This document shows, one piece after another, positions 25,420 to 37,111 of a DNA stretch of 64,000 nt. The stretch comes from Epiperipatus broadwayi (Eukaryota; Onychophora; Udeonychophora; Euonychophora; Peripatidae). Location: NCBI GenBank assembly GCA_028023455.1, contig JAQFVV010012418.1, positions 8,491,244-8,555,243 on the forward strand, written 5' to 3'. The stretch's first letter is position 1. Each line of letters begins with the position of its first letter. A program made the translations under genes and the position numbers. The notes beneath the pieces are model-generated. The model was given only the letters and a program-made list of their open reading frames with translations, was not told where the DNA came from and did no database searches.

Positions 25420-26430
25420 TCTACTCTGACATGTTGGTGAAGATGACAAAATGGTTAATTCCAGGTTTAAATCGGATGTGGTCTTTCAACACACTAATTA
25501 AAAAAAGAAGACTAAACAAATTTTGATAAGTGCTTATATTTATAAGTTTCTGCCATGTGATTACTGATTTTATGATTTTGTACTTGCAATATTTCACTTT
25601 TTGGATTTGTAAGGAAAATTTCAGCTCTCAATGCTATGGAAACAATTGAAGTGAGTGGGTTTTGAGAGTTTCAAAAGTTTTAAAAAATGTCAAATTTGCA
25701 GACAAAAATATTTAAAATGAGAATTAAATATTTTTTGAAAATTAAACTACCAGACCACATTAATTAATAAAAATAAAAAACACAATTATTTATTTCACAA
25801 ATAAATGATTTGCAGTATTAAAATATTAAACTAAACGATTTATATTTTTTTTAAGTTCTCATTTTTGATAATAATATATTTAACACTAAGAATAAATTCA
25901 TTTAAGCATTTTACAAATATATCTTTTCAGATTTATTATATTTTAAAACATAAACCTTCGTGTACCCACACTCACTTGTTTAAACTTAATGTTAAAATTT
26001 GTTATCAATATTGAGTGAATTATTTATTGATAGTCTAGCTATTGTAATGAAAATACTATGGTATTAATATTTTTTTTTTTTGTAGTTATGTAATATTTTT
26101 TCATCCTGTGTAATTGATTTTTCATTCAATATTAACTGCACTTTATAAAAAGTTTGATTGAGACGCATATTTTTAAGATATCTTCGATAATTTTAATATT
26201 CCACTTTAATAGGTAGTAGTATACAAGAAATATAAATATCACTTAAAATTGTATCATTTATCTTACTAATAGTAATAAGCATCAATATTTGGTTTATTTG
26301 ATAAGCCAATAAAATTTTTTAGAGTTTTAGTTATAATTATTAATGGAGATGTTAAAATATAGTGTTACAGTATATATAGTTTATATACATCTTTTTCATA
26401 ATCGACTAAAATTTCAGTAATTATTTTTAA
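25420..26430. other. intron sequence, no gene seen
   Basis: AT-rich intronic DNA between the hAT and the RTE LINE. No coding block or repeat structure recognised. Confidence 0.5.
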
Positions 26431-26439
26431 CCATTGTTG

Positions 26440-28720
26440 GTGCAGGATGAAAGCTTTTCCATGTTTATCTAATTCATAGCCTCTCTTCGCCATAACATGG
26501 CAACAAATTTTCTAATTTCATTCATTCATCTCACATGTGTTTTTTTGTCTTTTTTACAATGTCTTTGAATCCAGTTTAAAATTGCTGTCTATCTATAATC
26601 ACTTCTTACAATATTTTCATCCCAGCTCTTTTCTATCTTAATTTTTTCAGTGATATCATGATGTATTTTGCTTTTGATCCTTTTTTTTTTTTACTTCCAA
26701 TATATATTTTTTCATACTTCATTAAGTGATGATGTCTGTATTGCTCTTCTATTAGATCTAGCCTTTAATCCATTTGTAAAAACTAAGAAAGCATATTGAT
26801 TAAAAATCTTACTTTTCAAACACATAGGCATTCATTATATTATCATATGCATTAGTAATCTGGCCAAAATATTTGTAGTTGTTAACTTCTAATTCCTGAA
26901 TGCCAATCTTAATTTTCTTCTATGAAAATCCACTAAACATTAATTTAGTTTTTTAGCATTTATCTTTAGTCATACTTTTTAAATTTTATCTGATAACTTT
27001 TGCAATATTTGCCAAAGCAGCTATATCATCTTTAAAATCTAGTATTTAAATAATATAGTATATTTTTATTTCCTTAACTTCCTATTTTAATCCCCAAAAT
27101 TCATTTTGTAAAACTCCTTTAATGAGTTACAGAAGTATAGAATCATTCTGTTATATATCCTTATTAATGTTATTATCATTGTGTAATCTAATCATTGCTG
27201 TAACATTTTAATAAATATGCTTTAGGATATGACAAATATCCCAACTGTATGTGTTGGTTATCTTTAGCTTTAATCATTGTGGAAATCTTTTAGAATTAAA
27301 TGCATTTTCATGATTTCTGAAACATAATAATGATTCATTGTCATTGATTTTTACTATTATTTCTCAATATGTGAATATGATCTGCTGTGCTAAATTACTT
27401 TTAAAGCCAACCTTGTACTTTTGGTTGATTTGAATTCAAGATCATTATAGATGAATTGAATAATCTTGGTAAAGGTCTTGTATAAAACTGATGGTAGATT
27501 GTTTGATAGATCTGTAATTTTTAATATCTTTTTATCACCTTTCTCAAATATAAATCTACTGCATTTTTCCAATTATCTATAACACATTTATCATTTAGAC
27601 ATTTAATATATAATTTTTCTGATAATTTTTTTATTATTTACTTGATTCTTTTAAAATATCATCAATAAGTGGATCATTTCCTGGAGCTGTTTCCTTTATA
27701 GATTTAATTGCAAGTCTCACATCTTCATGTAAAGTTTTTGGCAATTAAGAAAATATTATCTTTGTAGGGGTTACTTTTGGTTTTATTACTATATAACTTG
27801 TTAATAATGGAGTTCATCTTTTTTTTCTTATTTCTGAAATAACTTTTTTCCAAGATACTGTTTTATACTTTTGAGACTTTTATTCTCTTCTACAGCTTTC
27901 CTTGTTAATTCTTGAATATATTTTCTTATATCATTATTAACTCTTTTTCATATCATTCTTTAGATTTCCAGGTATTAAATTTTTTTTAATGGATCATTTT
28001 TAAGTATTTTGTATTTTTTATTTTCTTTATGTATTGTTTTGTTTTAATTAACAAATTACTGGGGAATTGCTTCTTGTTGTATCAGCTGTCTTTAGCATAG
28101 TTTTTATTAGAATATTACTTATCTTTTTATTGATCTCAATCGCATCTGAACTACTTTCAAAATTCTATTAATAATTTTAAATGATTTTTAAATTTAAATT
28201 TATCGAAATGTTTCTGAAAATTAGGAATTCCAATTGTTAATACTATCTTTCTCAGTAGTTTTTTTCTTTTCCCTGGATTTGTATTAACATATATCTTACA
28301 ACTCATTTATCAACCATCACTTCTTATTATCAAATTTTTATTAAGAATATTACATTCTTGAAATACACATTTTCTTTTAGTCAAAATATAATGCATTTCA
28401 TGTATATTTTCATCTGGATGCTTCTATGTTCATTTCCACCTATCTATAGAAATTATTCATAATATATATATATATTTCCCCTCTGAAAATTCCACAAGTC
28501 TCTATTCTTTCTCATTTCTGTCACCATAATCAAATTTACCCATAGCACTTTCATCTTTCTATCACTTAATAATTCTAGCATTAAAGTTTCCCATGATGGT
28601 TTTAAAATTATTATTTCATGTGATCAAAAGCATTAAGTATATCAATACAAAAATCCTCAACTTTATCATTTTAATGAGAATTTGTTGATGAACTTGAATT
28701 ATCTATAATTGGGCACTTTT
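26440..28720 (-). mobile_element. decayed RTE-type LINE
   Basis: Translation of the - strand in shifting frames gives an apurinic endonuclease C-terminal part near 28700-28480 (VEDFCIDILNAFDH, then a degenerate GNFNARI, SAMGKFDYGDRNER, ETCGIF). Reverse-transcriptase sequence follows near 27600-27390 (FIFEKGDKKILKITDLSNNL, PSVLYKTFTKIIQF). These are the landmarks of RTE-clade elements: GDFNA.IG, G.FGYGERNERG, and the KKGD...PISLLSVLYK.FTK stretch. Many stops and shifts are present. No 3' tail or target duplication was identified, so the ends are approximate. Confidence 0.75.
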
Positions 28721-28824
28721 AAAGATATACATTATATTATAAACAGTCAAAATATTTACTGATTTTGTCATTTTTATTTGCTTATTTTTACTGAAATGTA
28801 GTGGTTTTTATTTAAGATTCATAA

Positions 28825-31771
28825 TGTAACGGGCATTCATGCTGTTACATTATTATAATAAGTAAAATTAGAAATTAAAAATAAAAAGTTTGCAAATAAA
28901 AATTTGTTTTTAAAAATTAAAAATCATCCATACTCATATATATAAAGTCGCACAGATGGAAAAATATTAAAAGAAAACTTTATTTAAAAAAAAGTATTTT
29001 AAAACTAAATTTTCAACAAAAACTTTAAGATTTAAAGATAAAAATATGATTATTTTTAATTAGTCTTAAGTAAACTAACCCTTGGGCATCTCAAAATTTA
29101 TAATTAAAGGTCAGATAGGAAAGAAAAACAATAAGAACAGAATAGCCAATAAAAAAATCACTAAGGAAACTGACAACAGCGAAATGATCATCATCATCAT
29201 AACGTCATGTTCAGTTAATCCGGAGGTTTGATATAAAAACAAAAATAGTTTTGGGTTTTCCAGTAGGTGTGTTATATGTGTTAAGTCTGGGAGAGTTGAA
29301 GAAGAAGAGATTGAAAAGACACACTTTCAATCCCTTCAGTTTTTCTAAAAGAAGAAATGAAATATCGTTTTCCTATATTGTGGACCCCAGAACATTAGGG
29401 TCCTGCAAAGAACTATACCAGCTACAGTAAAGGACCTCCAGGCGAATATAAACAACGGCTAATGGCATACCAGTCTCCCCAGGACGTCGTGGGAATTAAC
29501 ACTGGATTCAAATTACAAGCAGCTATTAAGAATGGACTTTTAAACTGTAAGAACTACATATATAATTCATGAACATTAAGTATAAATATTTCCAATATTA
29601 AAATAGAAATAGAAATTCCTATCTGACCAAATTAAATCATTAATAATTATTTTTATCATATGTAGGGTACTTATAACCTAATCGGGCTTGGCCACTTGAT
29701 GGCGTTCTGGCTCACCAAAACACCTAACAAATGCCATTTACAAGGCCTGACTTACGGCTATAGAAAACATCTAATGTTTGTTTTAACCATTAGAAGGCCA
29801 TTGATGATGACGTAACGCAGAAATAATACGGCCTATTTCTGCTTCGTGACAGTTACTGTGAATCTACACACTTATCTTTCGTGTACAATTTGATATATAT
29901 GTGTGTGTAGTTTGATTAGTCAAATTTTTACAATATACGTTACACAATCTTTGTATTTGTAATGAATTTAAGAAACCTGACTTTATAGGAATTTTCCAAA
30001 TGGCCACACCCTTGTTTAGAGAAGGTGTAATATGTAAAAGCTTGCCGAGGGTACGTCAACAGAATTCGGCCGAGTTCGCGTGCGTAATCTCGTTTTCACG
30101 TGAAATACCATGTAGTTCATAAAATGGCTGGCGATCACGTAACTTTTTCCGCAGTTGCCGAAAACAGAAGCCGAGTATTTCTGCTGTCCAATAAAAATAT
30201 ACACGATTTTTTGTAAATTTCATAGAAAGCATATATTATAAACATGTTTAATAAGTAAAGAAGACATTTATATGTGTTTGTTGTTGTTTAAAAAAGTTTT
30301 TCTTTTGTCCGACTACGGTTACGATTTTGATATTTTTTATTTTAGCATTACAAACAACAGAACACTAATCCTAAACCTAACCCTAACCCTACACAGTTGT
30401 TTTGTTATGTAGAAAGCAATAATTAAGCGAAAGACATCGCAAAAAAAGTTCTAGCAATCAATCAATTAACTAAAAAGGAGGAATGATGATAATTTGTCCA
30501 AGAACAGCGATTTAAAAATAAAAAAAAAGGTTGTCATTTACTAAATACAAAATTAAAAAGGCATGAAAAAAAAAAGTTATAGCAGTCAATAAATTAATAA
30601 CCAAAAAAAAAAACAGCGATTTAAAAATCACACGGCCCCGTAAACCGTACATTGTATTGTTTTTGACTGCCAACAACGCCATCAAGTGACCAAGCCCGAT
30701 TATGTTATAATTACCTATATGTAGTTTTAAAATCATTTCCATTAATTTGATTTTTCCATTCTTTTAAGTGTTTATTATGTTTTTTGTTTTTTCACATTAA
30801 GCTAAAACTTTTTATTAAATCATGTTAAATTTAAGTCGGGCATGAATGGCTGCATAGATTCATAACGTTATGTTAGTTTAAGGGAGGATAAATCTTAGGT
30901 TATTTGTTTCGCAGTTAGAATGAGTCAATGGATTGGATGTATTGGTGTAATTAGTAAATGTAGCATGAAGATCCGCTACATGCAGTATCACATTATACGC
31001 TGCACTTGGGCAAAATAAGTCCCATTGCTTATTGACCATCGGAAGCAGACGGTATTCCCTGCTCCTTGGATCACCCCTTTAGTCTATGGAATGGGATAGT
31101 AAGATGGCCAAAGGACTGCAAACCCTTCCTATGGAGTTTCTTTTTTTATTGTTCTTCTCGCAGACAGACAAAGTATTTATTCCTGTAGATGAAAGACATT
31201 TTTTGTTGATAACCTTGCTGTTCAGATGTATATTTCTGACAGTACGGTATTGTGCTGTCATATTCATGCTGCATTGAATACATCGATATATCAGATAGAT
31301 GGCATTAGTTTGATTGCGAACTTTTGGCCTGGGGTTAAATAAGGGATATAGAATATTTTCTTTTTCAAGTGCAATCTATATAATCTATCCATGCTCGATT
31401 CTCAATTAATGAATTCATCTGTGCGAACTTATAAAATAAAAAATTAAAAAGTAAATCAAATTCTTAACTAAAAGTTATATAAAAATAAATAATTTTGAAT
31501 TTTATTTATGTGCAAAATAAATGTTTTTGTGTATTGTTAATCTGGCAGTGGCTTATTCTTATTTTTTATTATCTTTCTTTCTTTAAAAATAAAGTATACA
31601 TTATCTCTGTTGCTCCGCGAGCTAGAGACGGGGGTTAACGGTGTATAATAAAATAAAATTGGACCTTAACTTAATTATTTATCTACTATATAAATTTTCC
31701 AGGTTCAAATGGCCTGGTGGTGCCCTTGTACGGCAGATACGATAACTCCAACACACCCTGACCGTTATAAT
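28825..31771 (-). mobile_element. unclassified TGTAACGG element, copy 2 (inverted, interrupted)
   Basis: This is an inverted relative of 3764-5878. It starts with tgtaacgggcattc...gttaca (28825-28849), contains cccttgggcatctc near 29080, gactgcaaacccttcc and the cgatatatcagatagatgg block near 31280, and ggcagatacgataac near 31730, and ends gaccgttataa (31760-31770). A 1051-bp element (29666-30716) is inserted in it, which explains its greater length. An open frame at 31086-31277 aligns loosely with the - strand frame of copy 1 (both contain a hydrophobic run followed by a Cys-rich segment), but no known family is matched. Confidence 0.65.
29666..30716. mobile_element. non-autonomous DNA transposon nested in the TGTAACGG element
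   Basis: Terminal inverted repeats: ggtacttataacctaatcgg at the left and, as complement, ggtaattataacataatcgg at the right, continuing through gggcttgg.cacttgatggcg. The 8-bp duplications ATATGTAG lie at 29658-29665 and 30717-30724. The interior has a GC-richer patch (30030-30160) and a telomere-like run, aacctaaccctaaccctac, near 30377. Ends (GGTA), 8-bp target and the subterminal gccatcaagtg motif agree with the element at 11821-13184. No transposase is present. Confidence 0.75.
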
Positions 31772-32312
31772 TGATTTATTCTATTTGAAAGCAAATGAGC
31801 TCTTTTATAGAAATGTAATACACATTACATTATTAATAGTGAAAATATTTGTTGATTTTGTCATTTTTACTTAAAACTAGCTTCTTCTTTTTTTACTGAA
31901 ATGTAATTGTTTTTATTCTAAGATTTATAAATTTGAATTTTGGTAGATATGCCATTAATCTCTGTAATGTTTTACTTACATTTTTTATTTCTAATGAATC
32001 TCATTCCACTTATGCTTCCAATATTTGTGCTTTTATAATAAAGTACAAGTCCACTTTTCCATTCTATTGCTTTTTCATCTCATCTTATAACTTCGCAAAC
32101 TCCAATACCTATTTAACTTCTAAACAATTCTTCCTTTTTGTACGATCTGCAGATGAAGGTAGTTAAATAAAAGGCAAAGGAAGATGAAAATCTGATTGTG
32201 GAACCAGGTTGCAATTCTTTGATTTTTAATAATTTATATATATATTGTACCAGTCAGAATTATATGCTTATTTAACAAGGTTTAGAATCTAAGCAAAAGT
32301 ACCCTAAATCCA
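31772..32312. other. intron sequence, no gene seen
   Basis: AT-rich. A 77-codon frame at 31933-32166 has no similarity I recognise and no splice context. Confidence 0.45.
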
Positions 32313-32408
32313 TTCATGCCCGAGATACACAGGTCAGGAGCAATTATGGATTCTGATCCATTCATGCCCGAGATACACAGGTCAGGAGCAATTATAGATT
32401 CTGCTCTA
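32313..32408 (+). repeat. 48-bp tandem duplication
   Basis: The unit beginning ccattcatgcccgagataca and ending atggattctgat is present twice in a row, the second ending atagattctgct. Only one or two bases differ, so the duplication is recent. Confidence 0.8.
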
Positions 32409-32449
32409 TTTGCCCTTCTCTAAAACTATAACATTATGAACAACACTTC

Positions 32450-34450
32450 TGATGATAACAGATGAATTTTTATTTATTCCAGTCCCACAGATACAGCGGA
32501 GAGACATGAGATGTACACGGTAATTATTATAAATAAAGAATATCAATCAGATACCTTAAGTGTAGGAAAAATTTATAAATTTAATGAATTGCAAACAGAT
32601 AGCATTGCAAAAGAAACATGAATTATAATGCAGTATCCATCCACAATGAGCAAGGATAAAATAACCCAGAGATAAATGTCTTTTAAAGTAATTGGTTATA
32701 ACTTCTAAATACTAATATTATTATAATGAACAAGTGAGATTCAATGAGTGAGGTTCAATAAGACACAACGCATGAGTAATTATCAACACATAATAATTTA
32801 ATGAGCATAAACAATTTTAAGTTACATCAGAAACATAGCACAGTTTTCATGCGGTTAAAAATTTGCATATAGGCAACTGACTTAGTACGCTAATGAGCTA
32901 CGAATAACAATAGATTAATGCTATTAATGTTATGACAAGCCAACAGAGGCCATGATCATTACTTTAAAGTAATGACAAAAAGATATTTACAAATTAACCT
33001 CCATAGAGAGGTTTACTCTTAACAAGACAGGTAAATAACTTGAGACATTTTCAAAATTATTTTCTTAGCATTATCATTATTAATTGACAGGAATAGCATT
33101 CATTTGCTTAATTAACTGAACAGTTTGGCTTAAGAACTCTATCGTCCATGAGCATCATTTGGGCCTGTACAAATGAGGAAGGGGTTAGCTTAAATAAGCT
33201 TTAATGTGACTATCCTAAAATGGAGTACATGTCCATCTTTGGACTGAAAGGTTTTATCATATGTGAGAGTCAGCTTGTATTTATAACAAAACAGTATTCG
33301 AAGAAATGAGTGGTAAGGATGCTATGGTTCGAACTTGTCGACGTTATCCCATGCAGAACCTTAACAATCTAACGTTTGTCCTGAGGTCGGTGCTACCAAA
33401 TCTCATTCTTGGACAAATTATATAAAGAAAATCCGGGACCTCCGGAGAATAAGTATGACAAAGCAAAATATGAATTCTTTAAAATGCTATCATGAGTAAG
33501 CAATGCGAATATGGCTTGTCTTAAATGACTGATACACTAATTCAAACTTCAACTAAAGTAATAATATCATGCGTAACACCATGACAAAATATTAACCCAC
33601 TCAACGACATACGTATAGCCTTGGCTAATTAGGATGTCAAATATAAAAGAGAGGAAATATTATTTCTCCTATTTAACAAGCCCAAGTATTCTCAAGTAAT
33701 AGTATATTATAAGCAAGTTAGAATGCTCAATGGCGTGAAAGCAGACAAATAATTATTAAAATAGATTAATAATCAGATTTATTTAGAAAACATAAAATGC
33801 ATTTAAAATCAATAGCGTTAACAACAAAATGTTTATCATATCCCATAATATGACAGTTTAAACAATATGCCATTAAGCATATATTTCTAAATATTCAATC
33901 GAGCGAACTGCGTTCAATAAGAAATTTTACATTCAACTATTTAAATATCCCAAAATATCGAAATGGTGACTGAAATGATATAAATTTGCTAGATTGAAAC
34001 ATTAGCATACTAAAATTAATTCAATAAAATACATAGTTTAAAATAAGTTTTGCCGCATGAAAATAAATAATTAGAGCGTGAAATTTGAGGTAATGACAGT
34101 TTTAAAATATATAATTCTGTGCTAATGTTTTACAGAACGAGATATAAAAATTCTAGAGAGAAAATTATAAAGCTTAACAATTACGATACCAGATAGATAG
34201 AAGATTACATTATGAATATAAATAGAATTTAGGAATGAAATGAGGAATATTAAGAGTTCATTCATTGGCAAAACGGATTATCTTTTAAATGTTATGGCGG
34301 CCATTTAGAATAACGTATATGAAGTTTAGACGCAAAAGCACGGTCAGCAAGGCACAATATAAACAAAATAACGATAGACATCTTCAAATTGTTCTTTCAC
34401 AGTTAAACAGAACAGTTTTCATGTGGCAATGGCATGGCAGAAAGGCAGCA
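32450..34450. other. compositionally distinct non-coding block
   Basis: About 2 kb of A/C/G-rich (poor in T-homopolymer) sequence unlike the surrounding intron but similar in texture to 14-16 kb. No reading frame over 60 codons and no transposase or reverse-transcriptase motif. I suspect a long non-autonomous or LTR-type repeat but see no paired ends. Confidence 0.35.
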
Positions 34451-35460
34451 CAAAGGTGATTTAAGATCAGGTAGGCAAATTCTTCCCTCTACTCAAAATT
34501 CATTTTGTTTTTATTCTCTAAAAGAACACAAGTGAATGAGTGACCTGAGCTCATTTTGCATGTGCCTAGAACTCTTACTCCTATACTCTAAATTTGGCAA
34601 TATTAAAAGACTTAAACAGATATGTTCCAGAAAGCATTATTTAAACATATTTTTTAAAATTGGAAATAGCTTTAAGGATATGATTTTGTTAACTTGAGAC
34701 TGTTGAAATAATTAAATAATAATGACATTTTAACTTTTTTAAATTGCAATAATACTTTCTAGAACTTTCTGGCATTGCTTTAGCTTTACATTAATCATAT
34801 TAATTTTCATATCTGTAATACACATACACACATATACGATTATCTAAGTGAAGAGAAATTACGAACTTAGAAATAAGATCTAATTAAGTTAAAGTAATAA
34901 TACAATTGATTAAACATAACCGTTTTGAATAAATAGGGTGGAAGTCATATGTGTATGTGTGTGCCTAACATTCATGGATGACCAAATAAACATATATAAA
35001 CTGGTTCAAACCCTACTTTAAAGGTTTGTAATGTCATCAGGCAATGAAGTTAAATATATACTACAGATTTACCGCTTCAATATAATATATATTCATACAT
35101 ATGACAAATATATATAGAGAAGAGTATCGTGATATAGTAGTAGTGCTTCTACTGGATAACTACAATCTGGATTTGAATCACAACTGAGTTTAAAAGTTCA
35201 AGATTTTTTTATGCTTTGAGGTAGCCAACCCAGATAGCCATTCATTATTCATCAGTAAAAGGGTATCTAGTAAAAAATAAAAACGAAAATGAAAAACATT
35301 CAAACCCTCAGAAATAGGCAAACCTAATAAGTAAAATCTTCTTTTGTAATGATCCTCACTAAGGGGCCAATGTGAAACTTTTACCCCACAATGGTAAATT
35401 TTGAGGTTGTTTTATCTACATGTACATATGCACTCACACAAAATTATTTCTTTATTTCAG

Positions 35461-35587
35461 GTTAGAGATTGCTGAGTTAAAGCATCATTTAGAAAAAATT
35501 CACGATGGTTTACCATGTCCTTTATTAGAAGATAGTGATATAAATAATTTTGAAAAATCTTATCAAACTCAGAATTCTGAATTTTCG
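35461..35587 (+). CDS. GOLGA4: golgin-245-like protein, coiled-coil exon
   Basis: Acceptor tttatttcag, then G completing the Arg codon from the exon at 16773, then LEIAELKHHLEKIHDG, LPCPLLEDSD and NFEKSYQTQNSEFS, and donor tcg|gtaaat. The first half is heptad-like (L-I-L-H-L-I). The second half is acidic and less helical and probably a break in the rod. It ends in phase 0, compatible with both the exon at 35876 and, if that one is skipped, the exon at 36871. Confidence 0.75.
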
Positions 35588-35875
35588 GTAAATTGCACAA
35601 TTTTATTTTATTTATTTTTTTTAAATATTTATATATTCTTTTGTAAAATTTTTTGTGCTTATAATTGATGCCATATTTAGTGTTATTGTAATATAACAAT
35701 TATAGATAGACCAATTGTTTTTTGTTTTTGTATTTCATACTTTGAATTTTTTATTATTTTTTTGTTTTGTTTTTTAAAAACAAAAAAAAAAATAAATGAT
35801 TTAAATTTTATTTAAAGTAATTACAGCAGCAGTAGTTTTTAATTTTTTCACCTTTTTTTTTAAATTTTGTTGCAG

Positions 35876-35992
35876 AAGGAAATTTCACATCTGAGTATTA
35901 AGATAACAGATTCTAAAATAAGGGAAAAAGAATTGAGACGACAGATAGATTGAGATCAGTATTATGAACTAACAATAAAAAAATGGTATATG
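35876..35992 (+). CDS. GOLGA4: golgin exon with an in-frame TGA
   Basis: A strong acceptor (tttaaattttgttgcag) opens a phase-0 block encoding KEISHLSIKITDSKIREKEL then RRQID, TGA (35951-35953), and DQYYELTIKKWYM before a possible donor, atg|gtgtat, at 35993. The sequence on both sides of the TGA reads as coiled coil. That suggests a sense codon lost recently (CGA to TGA is a single C-to-T change), a poison cassette exon, an edited TGA to TGG, or an assembly error. Length 117 nt is a multiple of three and both neighbouring exons are phase 0, so the gene can skip it without a frameshift. If included unaltered, the protein would lose its GRIP domain and Golgi targeting. Confidence 0.5.
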
Positions 35993-36870
35993 GTGTATAT
36001 AATCCGATACATGTTAGAATTTCATGAATAAATTAATAGCATTTAATTATTATAATTAAATTTTACTATAGAATATATATTGGTATTAATATTAATACTT
36101 ATATATAATGTACAAAATTTACTAGCAAAAAGTGTGTAACTGTCATTTATTTATATTGGCAATAATAATGAAAAATAAAAAGACGAACTTAAATTGACTT
36201 ATTGTGAAGCAGAGAGGAAGAAAGATGGAAATGTTCTGAATATGCTACAAAAACAATTATTGAAATTTTAAAGTAATTTCTTAATTAAAAATCAGGGGAT
36301 CAAAAATTATTTTAGGGAAAGAAAACAAATGTACCAAGTATAGCATTATATGACTTTATTTATTGGATTTTGTACCAACCATAAAAATTCTCTCTACTTT
36401 ATTCCAGAGCACCTGTAAGCTTGACTAATCATTTGGACTGTAGATGTAGCCTTTTATCCAAATTCCTAGGCGAATATTTAGCTTGTAGACATTTTCAATG
36501 TTGAACAGGAATCCATTTGCACATCTAACATTAAGCATTACTATATAATGTCCATTGATTACCCAGGCTTGCAATAAATAATTCTGTAATAAAATTAATG
36601 TACTGAATTTTTGCTCATAATAGAAAAAAAAATCACATTTCTAAAAGTTACTTTTGAAAAATAAAGTTTGTGACAGAAATTTGAGAAGTTTTCATAGTAA
36701 GGATACAAGCTTAACTTTAATGAAAGTAAATTGATTTATATATTTAGGTTTAGATATTTTTGCTTGGGCTTATTCTTGTTTTGAAAAAATTATTTTTTTG
36801 TTTTTATATGTTTGAAAGCTTTTATTTATTTATTTTAAACTTTGTTATATGTAATGAATATAACTTTTAG

Positions 36871-36984
36871 GTTGAAAGCTTACAGGATATAGTGCACAAA
36901 TTAGGAAGTGATTCATGGGAAAATAAAAGTTCACTTATCAATTATCCAACAGGGCCTCTATTAACTGAATCTACAGAAATGGAG
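36871..36984 (+). CDS. GOLGA4: golgin-245-like protein, linker exon before GRIP
   Basis: Acceptor aacttttag, 38 whole codons (VESLQDIVHKLGSDSW, then ENKSSLINYPTGPLLTESTEME) and donor gag|gtaaaa. The start is the end of a coiled coil. The Pro/Thr/Ser part is a flexible linker. The final TEME joins YLKN of the next exon to give the typical EYLKN start of a GRIP domain. Confidence 0.85.
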
Positions 36985-37063
36985 GTAAAAAAATATATTA
37001 AATAAAAATCTTAAAGAAAAATGTATATATTTTTTATTTATTATCTTTTTTATTTTATTTCAG

Positions 37064-37111
37064 TATTTAAAAAATATTTTATATGAATATATGATGGGAA
37101 GAGAAACATTA
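37064..37111 (+). CDS. GOLGA4: golgin-245-like protein, GRIP domain exon 1
   Basis: Sixteen whole codons, YLKNILYEYMMGRETL, between acceptor tttatttcag and donor tta|gtaagt. Together with the preceding Glu this is the first helix of the GRIP domain. The Tyr at the start is the conserved residue that contacts ARL1-GTP on trans-Golgi membranes, and mutation of it abolishes Golgi binding in known GRIP proteins. The EYMMGRET stretch is characteristic of golgin-245/GOLGA4 rather than golgin-97, GCC88 or GCC185. The gene product is therefore expected to be a peripheral trans-Golgi tether capturing endosome-derived vesicles with its N-terminal region, which lies mostly outside this window. Confidence 0.92.

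Noticed and set aside
30363-30394. Interstitial telomere or chromosome-fusion scar (cctaaccctaaccct)
   Set aside because: The same run with the same flanking string occurs at 44104 in a related transposon, so it belongs to the element.
35876-35992. Selenocysteine reading of the TGA
   Set aside because: Golgins are not known selenoproteins and no reason for Sec in a coiled coil; other explanations are simpler.
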